Of a stretch of 44,977 nucleotides of DNA, positions 8,915 to 16,368 are shown piece after piece; position 1 is the first letter of the stretch, and each line of letters starts with the position of its first letter. This stretch comes from Deltaproteobacteria bacterium (GTDB lineage Bacteria > Myxococcota > Myxococcia > Myxococcales > 40CM-4-68-19): assembly GCA_005888115.1 (NCBI GenBank), contig VBKO01000335.1:1-44977 (forward strand). The letters run 5' to 3'. A program made the position numbers and the translations under genes. Below the pieces are notes generated by a model. The model had not been told where the DNA came from and did no database searches. It saw only the letters and a program-made list of their open reading frames with translations.

Positions 8915-8933
8915 TCCGATCCTCAGGATCGGA
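8915..8933. terminator. Bidirectional hairpin between convergent genes
   Basis: A perfect 8-bp inverted repeat (TCCGATCC, loop TCA, GGATCGGA) lies between the ends of the GAF gene (8878, plus strand) and the STAS gene (8937, minus strand). There is no T-run on either side, so it is not a classical intrinsic terminator. Its position between two stops suggests a shared transcript end or 3'-end stabiliser. Confidence 0.5.
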
Positions 8934-8936
8934 CAC

Positions 8937-9248
8937 TCAGTGTCGGGGCTCCGGCTCGTCGCGGACGCCGCCGTGCTCGTCCAGCTCGATGCCGAAGTAC
9001 CGGAGCAGGCGCTCGTGGTGGCGGCGCAGACCGCGCACGCGCAGCGAGCGCGAGTGCGCGCTGCGCAGGACGTGGCTGAGCACCGCCACGCTCGCGTCGC
9101 CCAGCTCGTCGACCGAAGCGAAGTCCAGGACCACTTCCTCGGTCACGTCTTCCTTGACCAGCTCGCGCTCGAGAAGGAGCGCGCTGGCGGGATCGAACCT
9201 GCCGGTGATGCGGAGGAGGACCCGCCCGTCCGTCGTCTCCCGCTGCAT
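8937..9248 (-). CDS. STAS-domain protein (anti-anti-sigma-like)
   Basis: The 103-residue protein is short enough to be a single STAS domain. After a strand-rich start (GRVLLRITGRFDP) comes VVLDFASVDELGDASVAVL. That is the strand-loop-helix in which SpoIIAA-like proteins carry a Ser or Thr target of an anti-sigma kinase. Here the position is occupied by Asp-Ala-Ser, so Ser at about 53 may or may not be phosphorylated. Such proteins bind partner kinases or regulators in the cytosol. No kinase or sigma factor is adjacent. There is no good ribosome-binding site before ATG 9248, so the start is uncertain. The family call is moderate. Confidence 0.62.
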   Translation of the reverse strand: MQRETTDGRVLLRITGRFDPASALLLERELVKEDVTEEVVLDFASVDELGDASVAVLSHVLRSAHSRSLRVRGLRRHHERLLRYFGIELDEHGGVRDEPEPRH

Positions 9249-9339
9249 GGGGCGCAGCCTGTACCCTGCAGGGGGGCCGGCTCAAGAGGCAGGTGCCCCC
9301 TCTGTCGCTCGTCGGGCGGGGCGACCAGCACGATGTCCA

Positions 9340-9840
9340 CTAACGGACTGCGCGCACCGCCCGGTCCAGCGCGGCCGGATCGGTGCGTCCGAGGAAGCTC
9401 TTGATCAGCTTTCCCTGCGAGTCGAACACGAACGTCGAAGGGAGCGTGCCGTCCCAGGCGGGCTCGCCGACCGCCTTGACGACCGGCTCCGGGTCGGGCG
9501 CATCGAGCACGACCGCGGGCAGCCGCGAGACCCCGAACTTCCGCAGGTCGCGCTTCACCTCCTCGAGCTTGTCGGGCCGGTCGATGCTGACCAGCAGCAC
9601 GCCCACGTTCCGCGCCGGCAGCCGGTTGAGGAGCTTGCGGATGCGCGGGAACTCGTCGCGGCAGGCGCCGCACCAGGTGGCCCAGAAGTGGAGCACGGCG
9701 GGACGGCCATGTCCCGCCTCGCGGGCCAGGCTGGCCGCCTCGGAGACGGGCCGCACGGCGAGGGGGCGAAGCTCCTCCTTCGAGCTCGGGGTCGAGGAGG
9801 TTGCGGCCGCCAGGAGCGTTGCGAGGATCGCGATGCGCAT
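9340..9840 (-). CDS. TlpA/ResA-like thiol-disulfide oxidoreductase, exported
   Basis: The 166-residue protein begins with a signal-like stretch (MRIAILATLLAAATSS), then a thioredoxin fold. The active site is FWATWCGACRDEFP with Cys-Gly-Ala-Cys at about residues 57-60, LLVSIDRPD follows, and the cis-proline loop reads GTLPSTFVFD. The shape matches TlpA and ResA proteins, which reduce disulfides in the periplasm, for example during cytochrome c maturation. Cleavage or membrane anchoring cannot be decided. Its ATG overlaps the stop of the preceding unknown gene by one base (TGATG), so the two are translationally coupled and probably act together. The frame is open further upstream but only this start fits a signal peptide. 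Confidence 0.82.
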   Translation of the reverse strand: MRIAILATLLAAATSSTPSSKEELRPLAVRPVSEAASLAREAGHGRPAVLHFWATWCGACRDEFPRIRKLLNRLPARNVGVLLVSIDRPDKLEEVKRDLRKFGVSRLPAVVLDAPDPEPVVKAVGEPAWDGTLPSTFVFDSQGKLIKSFLGRTDPAALDRAVRAVR

Positions 9841-10406
9841 CAATCCAGCTCGATCAGCTCGAACCGGTCGTGCGTCGGCGCCGGGTCGGGTTGGCGCCGC
9901 GGCTCGGGGGGAGGAGCCGCGTCTGGAGGCAAGGGGGACAAGCGCAAGAGCAACGCCTCGAGCTTGCGCAACGCTTCGTCCTCCCAGACGCGCAGCTCCT
10001 GGTCCTCCGGGCTGTCCGAGCCTTGTGGCAGCTCGCGGAAGAAGAGGTTGATGAGCGCCACGGGACGGCCTCGGTGGAGCACGACGGCGAACCGCGCGTC
10101 GTCCTCGTCGCGAAGCAGCATCGGCCATGCCTCTCGCGACACGCCCAGGGAGCGCAGCAGGGTCTCTCCGTCGCGCTCGCGTTCCGCTTGCGGCCATTCC
10201 GCGAGCACCAGCACGTGCATCCGGTCCCGGAGCTTCTCGGCGAGCGGCGCGAACGGCCGGAGGCTGGACTCGCTCGTATAGCGATCGGCGAGAAGCACGA
10301 AGAGCGTCGGCTCCGGTCGCAAGTGGTCCGCGACCAGCTGCACGATGGGCGTGCGCGACTTCCGAGCGGTGGACCAGGAGACGACGTTCAGCACACCGTG
10401 AAGCAT
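9840..10406 (-). CDS. Hypothetical protein coupled to the TlpA-like gene
   Basis: I do not recognise this 188-residue protein. The middle (PTLFVLLADRY, then HVLVLAEWPQ, then AVVLHRGRPVALINLFF) alternates strands and helices in the way of a thioredoxin-like fold. No CxxC is present, so if it is such a fold it is redox-inactive. The C-terminus from about residue 158 is a proline-rich low-complexity tail. No signal peptide is seen. It overlaps the following TlpA-like gene by one base, which is the only functional clue. The ATG at 10406 is the furthest-upstream plausible start and lacks an obvious ribosome-binding site. Confidence 0.55.
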   Translation of the reverse strand: MLHGVLNVVSWSTARKSRTPIVQLVADHLRPEPTLFVLLADRYTSESSLRPFAPLAEKLRDRMHVLVLAEWPQAERERDGETLLRSLGVSREAWPMLLRDEDDARFAVVLHRGRPVALINLFFRELPQGSDSPEDQELRVWEDEALRKLEALLLRLSPLPPDAAPPPEPRRQPDPAPTHDRFELIELD

Positions 10407-10492
10407 AACCCGGCCTGCGCCCCGGGTCCGGTCGAGGTCGAGATCGGGGTCGCTTGACCGGTCTTGCCTGCCGGGTCACCCTTCGCCCCTCA

Positions 10493-11392
10493 GTGCACGT
10501 CACCCTGCTCAGCCGCGGTTTGTCCATCTACACCACGCGCCGGCTTGCCCAGGCAGCGCGCTTGCGCGGCGCCCGCGTGCGCGTGCTCGATCCACTCGGG
10601 GTGGAGATGCACCTCGACGACCGGCCGGCGGCGTTCTACCGGCAGCGCAAGCTGCCGCCGACCGACGTGGTGGTCCCGCGCATCGCGCCGTCCATCCAGG
10701 CGTACGGGCTGGCGGTCGTGAACCACTTCGGCATGATGGGCGTGCCGACGCTCAACGACGCCACGGCCATCGCCTCCAGCCGCAACAAGATGCGTTCCCT
10801 GCAGCTGCTCGCGGCCAGCGGTGTTCCCGTCCCCGCCACGGTGATGGCGGCCACCGCGTCGGACCTGCGCGAGATGGTCGAGCTGGTCGGCGGGGTCCCG
10901 GTGCTCATCAAGCTGCTCACGCCGGCCGAGCGGCCCGGAGTGATGGTTTGCGAGAGCCTCCAGTCCATGGAAGCCGCCATGGAGGCCGTGCTCTCGATGG
11001 GCCACAACCTGCTGGTGCAGCGGTACGTCCGGAGGCGGCGCGAGCGCGACCTGCGCGCGCTGGTCGTCGGCGGACGCGCCGTCGCCTGGGTGGAGCGCCG
11101 GCCGCGCCCGGGCCGGCTGCTGCACACGCGCGCCCGCGGGGCCCAGCTGAAGGCGGTCAAGGTACCGGCGGCGGTGGATCGCATCGCGGTCGAAGCGGCG
11201 CGCGTGGTCGGCCTGGAAGTGGCCGCCGTCGACCTCATCGAGACCCATGGCGGCCCGATGGTCTTCGACGTCAACTCCAGCCCCGGCCTCAAGGGCCTGG
11301 AGCGCGCCACCGGCAAGGACCTGGCGCTCCCCATCATCGGCCGCGCCGAGGAACTGGCCCGTTCCCAGCCCCGCCGCAAACAGGCTCCTTGA
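10493..11392 (+). CDS. RimK-type ATP-grasp ligase
   Basis: The protein has 299 residues from GTG 10493. An upstream TTG at 10454 would give 312. I prefer GTG because the first residues (VHVTLLSRGLSIYTTRRL) then line up with the usual start of RimK-family ligases. The family adds amino acids, often glutamate, to a protein C-terminus or small acceptor using ATP. ATP-grasp features seen are NKMRSLQLLAASGVPVP, PVLIKLL, LLVQRYV and the metal-binding FDVNSSPGLKGLE near the C-terminus. The acceptor is unknown, and ribosomal protein S6, the E. coli target, is not encoded here. Its direction is divergent from the TlpA-like pair. Confidence 0.85.
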   Translation: MHVTLLSRGLSIYTTRRLAQAARLRGARVRVLDPLGVEMHLDDRPAAFYRQRKLPPTDVVVPRIAPSIQAYGLAVVNHFGMMGVPTLNDATAIASSRNKMRSLQLLAASGVPVPATVMAATASDLREMVELVGGVPVLIKLLTPAERPGVMVCESLQSMEAAMEAVLSMGHNLLVQRYVRRRRERDLRALVVGGRAVAWVERRPRPGRLLHTRARGAQLKAVKVPAAVDRIAVEAARVVGLEVAAVDLIETHGGPMVFDVNSSPGLKGLERATGKDLALPIIGRAEELARSQPRRKQAP

Positions 11393-11433
11393 ACGAGCTT
11401 GCAACATTCGTGGGTTTCTGGCGTCTAAGAGGC

Positions 11434-11865
11434 ATGCGGACCTGGATGACGAGCCTCGTCGCGGCCTGCCTGATTGCGGCGCCGGCAATCGCGGAGACGG
11501 ATGCCCATGCGGATGCGGCGAAGGCGTACAAGATCGAGACCAGTCCGTCGTCTCTCAAGATCAAGAAAGGTGAGAAGGGACAAGCCAAGGTGACGGTCGT
11601 GCCGCGCAGCGACGCGCACGTCTCGCCCGAGGCCCCGCTCTCGGTGACCGTCTCCGCGGGCCCGGCGTTGGAGCTTCCCAAGCAGAAGCTGGGACGGCCG
11701 GATGCGAAGGCGACCGAGGGCAAGGGCGTCGAGTTCGAAGTCCCGTTCGTCGGCAAGCAGCCGGGGAAGGACGAACTGAAGGCGCAGATCACCTTCTTCA
11801 TCTGCACCGAGAAGCTCTGCGAGCGGCAGAAGCGCGAGGTGGCGCTCGCCGTCGTGGTGGAGTGA
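11434..11865 (+). CDS. Small exported protein, DsbD alpha-domain-like
   Basis: The 143-residue protein has a clear Sec signal peptide (MRTWMTSLVAACLIAAPAIA, probable cleavage after the second AIA Ala), so it is periplasmic. The mature part is a lysine-rich start followed by strands. It ends in FFICTEKLCERQKREVALAV, where two cysteines separated by four residues sit in a place resembling the N-terminal domain of DsbD-like proteins. That resemblance is my inference; the protein could be any small immunoglobulin-like periplasmic protein. Its TGA overlaps the GTG of rlmB by four bases. An ATG at 11446 is an alternative start that would shorten the signal peptide. Confidence 0.6.
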   Translation: MRTWMTSLVAACLIAAPAIAETDAHADAAKAYKIETSPSSLKIKKGEKGQAKVTVVPRSDAHVSPEAPLSVTVSAGPALELPKQKLGRPDAKATEGKGVEFEVPFVGKQPGKDELKAQITFFICTEKLCERQKREVALAVVVE

Positions 11866-12623
11866 GCCGGTTCGTCTACGGGCTGAACCCGGTCCTCGAA
11901 GCGCTCAAGGCCCATCCGCAGGACGTGGTCCGCGTGTTGCTCGAGCGCGGCCGGGACGGGCGCCGGTCGCACGGGGGCGACCGCGTCGCGGAGGCGGCAG
12001 CCGCGGCCGGCGTCCGGGTCGAGGATGCGCCGCACGGCGATCTGGCGCGGAGGTCCCGGGGCGGCGTGCACCAGGGCGTGGGCGCCGAGCTGGCCGAGTT
12101 CCGCTATGCCGAGCTGCCCGACCTGCTCGATGCCGCGCGGGACCGCGGCGAGCCTCCCTTCCTGCTGCTCCTCGACGGCGTCACCGATCCGCAGAACCTG
12201 GGTGCTTTGCTCCGCAGCGCGCATGCGCTGGGCGCACATGGAGTGGTGCTGCCGAAGGACCGCGCCGCCGGCATCACGCCGGCGGTCTCCAAGGCCGCGG
12301 CGGGCGCCCTGGAGCACTGCTCGGTCGCCCGGGTGACGAATCTCTCTCGCGCTGTCGACGATCTGAAGGACGCGCAGGTCTGGTCGGTGGCGCTGGCCGC
12401 CGACGCCGAGCGAGAGCTGCCCGAGGTGGACCTCACCGCCGGCACGGCGCTGGTCCTGGGGAGCGAGGGCAGGGGTGTCCGTCCGCTGGTCCGCAAGACG
12501 TGCGACCACGCGGCCCGGATCCCGATGGCGGGACTGGTCGGATCGCTCAACGTGGCGGCGGCCGGCGCCATCGCGTTGTACGAGGTGGTCCGGCAGCGGC
12601 GCGCACGGCGGAAGGCTCCTTGA
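11862..12623 (+). CDS. rlmB: 23S rRNA (guanosine-2'-O-)-methyltransferase, SpoU family
   Basis: The 253-residue protein starts at GTG 11862, overlapping the previous stop. It has the two-part layout of RlmB. An N-terminal substrate-binding domain (FVYGLNPVLEALKA) is followed by a SpoU methyltransferase domain with a deep trefoil knot. Motif 1 is LLLDGVTDPQNLGALLRSA, motif 2 is LVLGSEGRGV and motif 3 is GSLNVAAAGAIALYE. In E. coli RlmB methylates G2251 in the peptidyl-transferase P loop of 23S rRNA using S-adenosylmethionine. The related TrmH-type enzymes act on tRNA, but the N-terminal domain favours RlmB. It is followed directly by the tRNA cluster, whose likely promoter overlaps its stop codon. 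Confidence 0.9.
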   Translation: MSRFVYGLNPVLEALKAHPQDVVRVLLERGRDGRRSHGGDRVAEAAAAAGVRVEDAPHGDLARRSRGGVHQGVGAELAEFRYAELPDLLDAARDRGEPPFLLLLDGVTDPQNLGALLRSAHALGAHGVVLPKDRAAGITPAVSKAAAGALEHCSVARVTNLSRAVDDLKDAQVWSVALAADAERELPEVDLTAGTALVLGSEGRGVRPLVRKTCDHAARIPMAGLVGSLNVAAAGAIALYEVVRQRRARRKAP

Positions 12624-12648
12624 CAAGGCGCGCAAGGTCTTGTAGACC
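12620..12648 (+). promoter_or_regulatory. Likely promoter of the tRNA-rpmG-secE cluster
   Basis: A perfect TTGACA at 12620-12625 is followed after 17 bases by TAGACC. The -35 is consensus and the -10 is weak. The -35 box overlaps the stop of rlmB. It lies about 70 bases upstream of the first tRNA. This is the best sigma-70-like match before the cluster. Confidence 0.6.
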
Positions 12649-12715
12649 CCCTCGTCCCCGCAGGGTCCGGGGAAGGCGCGCGCGCAGTGAACATGAATGA
12701 TTCCGGGGACTTGAG

Positions 12716-12791
12716 GCTGGCGTAGCTCAGCCGGCAGAGCACCTGCCTTGTAAGCAGAAGGTCGCGGGTTCGACTCCCGCCGCCAGCTCCA
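12716..12791 (+). tRNA. tRNA-Thr (TGT)
   Basis: The 76-base cloverleaf has acceptor stem GCTGGCG/CGCCAGC, D-arm with GCTC...GAGC, anticodon loop CTTGTAA (anticodon TGT), T-arm GCGGG TTCGACT CCCGC, discriminator T and an encoded CCA. The top pair of the anticodon stem (C-A) is a mismatch. It is the first of the four-tRNA cluster Thr-Tyr-Gly-Thr, the same order as the E. coli thrU-tyrU-glyT-thrT group. Confidence 0.95.
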
Positions 12792-12859
12792 GAGGCTAAA
12801 GCCCGCCGCCCCGACGAGGAGGACGCACGAAACGGATGCGGAGGACGGGCTGAGAAACC

Positions 12860-12946
<87 letters not shown>

Positions 12947-12969
12947 CTCCCCCACTCGACCATTCGACC

Positions 12970-13045
12970 GCGGGAATAGCTCAGCTGGTAGAGCGTCAGC
13001 CTTCCAAGCTGAATGTCACGGGTTCGAATCCCGTTTCCCGCTCCA
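12970..13045 (+). tRNA. tRNA-Gly (TCC)
   Basis: The 76-base cloverleaf has acceptor GCGGGAA/TTCCCGC, anticodon loop CTTCCAA (anticodon TCC), T-arm ACGGG TTCGAAT CCCGT, discriminator T and encoded CCA. Confidence 0.95.
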
Positions 13046-13070
13046 CGAAGGACGTCACAGGAGAATGCGG

Positions 13071-13146
13071 GCCCACCTAGCTCAGTTGGTAGAGCACGTC
13101 CTTGGTAAGGACGAGGTCACCAGTTCAATCCTGGTGGTGGGCTCCA
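13071..13146 (+). tRNA. tRNA-Thr (GGT)
   Basis: The 76-base cloverleaf has acceptor GCCCACC/GGTGGGC, anticodon loop TTGGTAA (anticodon GGT), T-arm ACCAG TTCAATC CTGGT, discriminator T and encoded CCA. In many bacteria a tuf gene follows this tRNA; here rpmG starts 24 bases later. Confidence 0.95.
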
Positions 13147-13170
13147 ACCTGGTTTCCAGAAGGGTATCCG

Positions 13171-13323
13171 ATGAACCGCACGATCATCACGCTCGAGTGC
13201 AACGTGTGCAAGGAGCGGAACTACACGACGACCAAGAACAAGCGGACCATGACCGACAAGCTGGTCAAGCCGAAGTTCTGTTCGCGGTGTCGCAAGCACA
13301 CGGACCACAAGGAGACCAAGTAG
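13171..13323 (+). CDS. rpmG: 50S ribosomal protein L33
   Basis: This 50-residue protein of the large ribosomal subunit reads as a standard L33 ([20 protein letters not shown], then [16 protein letters not shown]). Four cysteines in two CxxC pairs (C11, C14, C37, C40) show the zinc-binding form. The frame is open further upstream through the tRNA, so ATG 13171, preceded by a weak AGAAGGG, is chosen. It sits between two tRNA genes, so its mRNA must come from the processed tRNA transcript. Confidence 0.95.
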   Translation: MNRTIITLECNVCKERNYTTTKNKRTMTDKLVKPKFCSRCRKHTDHKETK

Positions 13324-13327
13324 CTCC

Positions 13328-13403
13328 AGGCCAGTAGCTCCAATGGTAGAGCGGCGGTCTCCAAAACCGCATGTTGGGGGTTCGAGTCCCTCCTGGCCTG
13401 CCA
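13328..13403 (+). tRNA. tRNA-Trp (CCA)
   Basis: The 76-base cloverleaf has acceptor AGGCCAG/CTGGCCT, anticodon loop CTCCAAA (anticodon CCA), T-arm GGGGG TTCGAGT CCCTC with one G-T pair, discriminator G and encoded CCA. It starts only 4 bases after the rpmG stop. Its place before secE is common in bacteria. Confidence 0.95.
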
Positions 13404-13428
13404 ACCCGCTCGAAGCTGAAGAGAGACG

Positions 13429-13821
13429 ATGACGAACACTCGGATCGTGCAGATCGGACTTGTGGTGCTGGCGATCCTCGCCGGCCTCTTCCTCGAGCAC
13501 GTGCTGCTCGCGGGCTTCGGCGCCTGGAGCGTCACGCAGCCGCTCACGCGCCCGCTGTGGAACGACTGGACCTGGTCCTCGTTCATCGGGCTGGGCATCT
13601 CGGTGGCGGCGGCCATCTACCTGTGGGTCACGCCGAAAACGCGCGACGTGGCGATCGACATCGTGGCCGAGCTGCGGAAGGTGAGCTGGCCCAGCCTGCC
13701 GGAGACGCGCGCCGCGACCGTGGCGGTGATCGTCGCGAGCCTGATCGCCGCCGCGCTGCTGGGCCTCTTCGACGTCTGCTGGCAGTTCCTCACCGACAAG
13801 ATCCAGAACCCGAGTCTGTAG
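13429..13821 (+). CDS. secE: Preprotein translocase subunit SecE
   Basis: This 130-residue inner membrane subunit of the SecYEG channel has three hydrophobic segments: residues 7-24, about 47-65 and about 100-122. The last, preceded by the amphipathic ELRKVSWPSLPET, is the conserved SecE core, with the WP motif typical of the family. The two extra N-terminal helices resemble the long proteobacterial form. It lies directly after tRNA-Trp and 5 bases before nusG, its usual neighbours. Confidence 0.93.
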   Translation: MTNTRIVQIGLVVLAILAGLFLEHVLLAGFGAWSVTQPLTRPLWNDWTWSSFIGLGISVAAAIYLWVTPKTRDVAIDIVAELRKVSWPSLPETRAATVAVIVASLIAAALLGLFDVCWQFLTDKIQNPSL

Positions 13822-13826
13822 AGAAG

Positions 13827-14381
13827 ATGACCGCCATGGGTGCGACCAAGATCGACAAGAAATGGTACGTGGTCCACACGTACTCGGGCTTCGAGAACAA
13901 GGCCAAGAAGAGCCTCGAGGAGAAGATCAAGCAGAACGCCCTCGAGGAGTTCTTCGGCGACATCCTCATCCCCATGGAGAACGTGGTCGAGATGGTGAAG
14001 GGCGAGAAGCGCGCCTCGAAGCGCAAGTTCTTCCCGGGCTATATCCTCGTCCAGATGGAGCTGAACGACCGCACCTGGCACCTGGTGAAGAACACGCCCA
14101 AGATCACCGGATTCGTCGGCAACGCCACCAAGCCTCCGGCGGTGAGCGAGCACGAGATCGCGCGGCTCACCACCCAGCTCTCCGAGGGGGCGCTCAAGCC
14201 GAAGCCGAAGGTGGAATTCGAGGAAGGCGACAACGTGCGCGTGGTGGACGGGCCGTTCTCGAACTTCAACGGCACGGTCGAGGAAGTGAACCCCGACAAG
14301 GGCCGCGTGCGCGTGCTGGTGTCGATCTTCGGTCGCGCCACGCCGGTCGAGCTGGATTTCATGCAGGTGGAGAAGACCTGA
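13827..14381 (+). CDS. nusG: Transcription termination/antitermination factor NusG
   Basis: The 184-residue protein has an N-terminal NGN domain ([30 protein letters not shown]) that binds RNA polymerase. A C-terminal KOW domain ([21 protein letters not shown]) contacts Rho or ribosomal protein S10. Length and order match standard NusG. The open frame extends far upstream, so the start must be ATG 13827 or ATG 13836; neither has a strong ribosome-binding site. It is cotranscribed with secE and followed by rplK after 97 bases. Confidence 0.95.
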   Translation: MTAMGATKIDKKWYVVHTYSGFENKAKKSLEEKIKQNALEEFFGDILIPMENVVEMVKGEKRASKRKFFPGYILVQMELNDRTWHLVKNTPKITGFVGNATKPPAVSEHEIARLTTQLSEGALKPKPKVEFEEGDNVRVVDGPFSNFNGTVEEVNPDKGRVRVLVSIFGRATPVELDFMQVEKT

Positions 14382-14416
14382 ACGCGGTCGGCAAGCCGTT
14401 CGAACCACGCAGCGGA

Positions 14417-14439
14417 GGCTGGCGGGTCCCCCGCCAGCC
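14417..14439 (+). promoter_or_regulatory. Perfect 10-bp hairpin in the rplK leader
   Basis: GGCTGGCGGG and CCCGCCAGCC pair perfectly around a 3-base loop between nusG and rplK, with no T-run after it. It ends 39 bases before the rplK start. In other bacteria the rplK leader carries the site through which L1 represses rplKA. This hairpin may be that site or a partial terminator; the L1 recognition sequence is not evident to me. Confidence 0.45.
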
Positions 14440-14478
14440 GGGCGGAGCCCGAAGGGGCGTAGCATTGGAGACGAGGCA

Positions 14479-14922
14479 ATGAAGAAGGTCACCGGAATGG
14501 TCAAGCTGCAGCTCCCCGCGGGGAAGGCGAACCCTTCGCCGCCGGTGGGCCCCGCGCTCGGCCAGCACGGCGTGAACATCATGGGCTTCTGCAAGGAGTT
14601 CAACGCGGCCACCCAGGCGCAGGCCAAGGAAGGCCTGATCGTCCCCGTGCTCATCACCATCTATTCGGACCGCAGCTTCACCTTCGTGGTGAAGACGCCG
14701 CCCGCCGCCATCCTCATCAAGAAAGCGCTCGGGCTGCACACCGAGAAGAAGAAGGGCTCCGGCGCGCACAACCCCGGCAAGGAGAAGGTGGGGAAGCTGA
14801 CGCGGCGGCAGCTGGAGCAGATCGCGAAGACCAAGATGCCCGACATGACGGCGGGCTCCCTGGAAGCGGCGATGAACAGCATCGCAGGCACGGCGCGCTC
14901 GATGGGCGTCGACGTCGAGTGA
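14479..14922 (+). CDS. rplK: 50S ribosomal protein L11
   Basis: The 147-residue protein binds the GTPase-associated region of 23S rRNA. It shows the expected proline-rich start ([33 protein letters not shown]) and the C-terminal RNA-binding domain ([21 protein letters not shown]). Length is normal. A GACGAGG precedes the ATG. It is followed 11 bases later by rplA, the usual L11-L1 pair. Confidence 0.96.
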   Translation: MKKVTGMVKLQLPAGKANPSPPVGPALGQHGVNIMGFCKEFNAATQAQAKEGLIVPVLITIYSDRSFTFVVKTPPAAILIKKALGLHTEKKKGSGAHNPGKEKVGKLTRRQLEQIAKTKMPDMTAGSLEAAMNSIAGTARSMGVDVE

Positions 14923-14933
14923 GGAGCGCGCAC

Positions 14934-15638
14934 ATGGCCAGGCACGGGAAGAAGTACGAGGAAGCGGCGAAGCTGGTGGATCGCAACAAGCGCTACACGG
15001 TCGACGAGGCGTGCGCGCTGGTGGGCAAGACCGCCAAGAAGAAGTTCGACGAGACGGTCGACGTCTCCATCCGGCTGGGGGTCGATCCCAAGCATGCGGA
15101 CCAGATGGTCCGCGGGGCGGTGGTGCTGCCGCACGGGATCGGCAAGACGGTGCGGGTGGCGGTGTTCGCCAAGGGTGACAAGGCGCGCGAGGCGCAGGAG
15201 GCGGGCGCGGACACGGTGGGCGAAGCGGACCTGGCCGCCAAGGTGCAGGAGGGCTGGCTGGAGTTCGACGTGGCGATCGCCACGCCCGACATGATGGGCG
15301 TGGTGGGCCGCCTGGGAAAGGTGCTCGGACCGCGCGGCCTGATGCCCAACCCGAAGGTGGGCACGGTGACGGCGGACGTGGCGCGGGCGGTGCGCGAGGC
15401 CAAGGCCGGCAAGGTGGAGTTCCGCGTCGAGAAGGCGGGCATCGTGCACGTGCCGGTGGGCAAGGCGTCCTTCGAGGCGAGGAAGCTGCTCGAGAACACC
15501 AACGCGATCCTGGAGACCATCCTGCGGGCGCGACCCGCGACGGCGAAGGGAACCTACCTGAGGGGCGTCTCGATCAGCACCACCATGGGCCCCGGAATCC
15601 CGCTCGATGCAGCCGCGATCACGGCCGCCCACAAATAG
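14934..15638 (+). CDS. rplA: 50S ribosomal protein L1
   Basis: The 234-residue protein forms the L1 stalk and in many bacteria represses its own rplKA mRNA. The signatures [34 protein letters not shown] and [19 protein letters not shown] are all present and length is standard. ATG 14934 is chosen over an in-frame GTG-type start at 14919 because GAGGAG lies 7 bases before it and the family starts here. Confidence 0.96.
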   Translation: MARHGKKYEEAAKLVDRNKRYTVDEACALVGKTAKKKFDETVDVSIRLGVDPKHADQMVRGAVVLPHGIGKTVRVAVFAKGDKAREAQEAGADTVGEADLAAKVQEGWLEFDVAIATPDMMGVVGRLGKVLGPRGLMPNPKVGTVTADVARAVREAKAGKVEFRVEKAGIVHVPVGKASFEARKLLENTNAILETILRARPATAKGTYLRGVSISTTMGPGIPLDAAAITAAHK

Positions 15639-15777
15639 GAGCGAACGGACACGAAGCTTCTGGGGGGTCCAGGGGGGAGGCGACCGCCCCCCTGATGGAG
15701 GCGCCGAAGGCGCCGGATCTAGAGCGTGTTGAGGGAGCAGAGCGAAGGAGCTTTTGAAAGACTTGCGAGGTCACACG
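15639..15777 (+). promoter_or_regulatory. rplJ leader, probable L10(L12)4 autoregulatory region
   Basis: The 139 bases between rplA and rplJ contain two clear hairpins. AGGGGGG (15671-15677) pairs with CCCCCCT (15687-15693), and GGCGCC (15700-15705) pairs with GGCGCC (15709-15714) around GAA. In other bacteria this gap holds the L10 leader, bound by the L10-L12 complex to repress translation. The position supports that role, but I did not verify the family's kink-turn consensus. Confidence 0.5.
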
Positions 15778-16296
15778 ATGCAGCGCAACGAGAAGCAGGA
15801 GATGGTCGGCGCTCTCCACGCAATGATGGCCAAGGCGAACTTCGCCGCGGCCGTCGCCTACAAGAACATCGACGCCGAAGCGACCGTGAAGCTCCGGAGG
15901 ACGTTCCGGGAGGCGAAGGTCGACTACAAGGTGGTCAAGAACACCCTGGCCAGGCTCGCCGCGAAGGGTACGCCGCTGGAGCAGTTCGCGGAGCAGCTCA
16001 CGGGACCCAGCGCCATCATCCTCGGGTACGAGGACGTCGTCATTCCCGCGAAGGTGCTCCGGGACGTGCTCAAGGAGCAGGGCGAGAAGATGAGCGTCAA
16101 GGCCGGCGTGGTCCAGGGCAACCTGGTCGACGCGACGGGCCTGAAGGCCCTGGCCGACATGCCGGGCTTGCCCGAGCTCCGGGCAATGCTGCTGGGGGTC
16201 ATTTCCGCCCCGGCCAGCAAGCTGGTCCGCCTGCTCAACACACCGGGAAGTCAGCTGGCCCGGGTGCTCCAGGCAAAGAGCGAGAAGGCCGCCTGA
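15778..16296 (+). CDS. rplJ: 50S ribosomal protein L10
   Basis: The 172-residue protein anchors L7/L12 dimers on the ribosome. The N-terminal rRNA-binding domain (QRNEKQEMVGALHAMMAKA; YKVVKNTLARLAAKG) and the C-terminal L12-binding helix (PGSQLARVLQAKSEKAA) are both present. ATG 15778 has GAGG 7 bases before it. An upstream TTG at 15754 would add eight unconserved residues. It is followed by rplL after 72 bases. Confidence 0.95.
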   Translation: MQRNEKQEMVGALHAMMAKANFAAAVAYKNIDAEATVKLRRTFREAKVDYKVVKNTLARLAAKGTPLEQFAEQLTGPSAIILGYEDVVIPAKVLRDVLKEQGEKMSVKAGVVQGNLVDATGLKALADMPGLPELRAMLLGVISAPASKLVRLLNTPGSQLARVLQAKSEKAA

Positions 16297-16368
16297 CCGC
16301 GGCTAACGTCGTACGGCAGTTCAACCCTTTGCGTCCCACGCGACGCGTCGTTAAAAGGAACGGTTCCG

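Noticed and set aside
8995-9250. Minus-strand alternative frame of 120 residues over the STAS gene
   Set aside because: It is Arg/Ala-rich without domain; the STAS frame has a recognisable LDFASVDELGDAS motif.
13146-13171. Remnant of a lost tuf gene
   Set aside because: The 24 bases are too short and show no EF-Tu coding trace.
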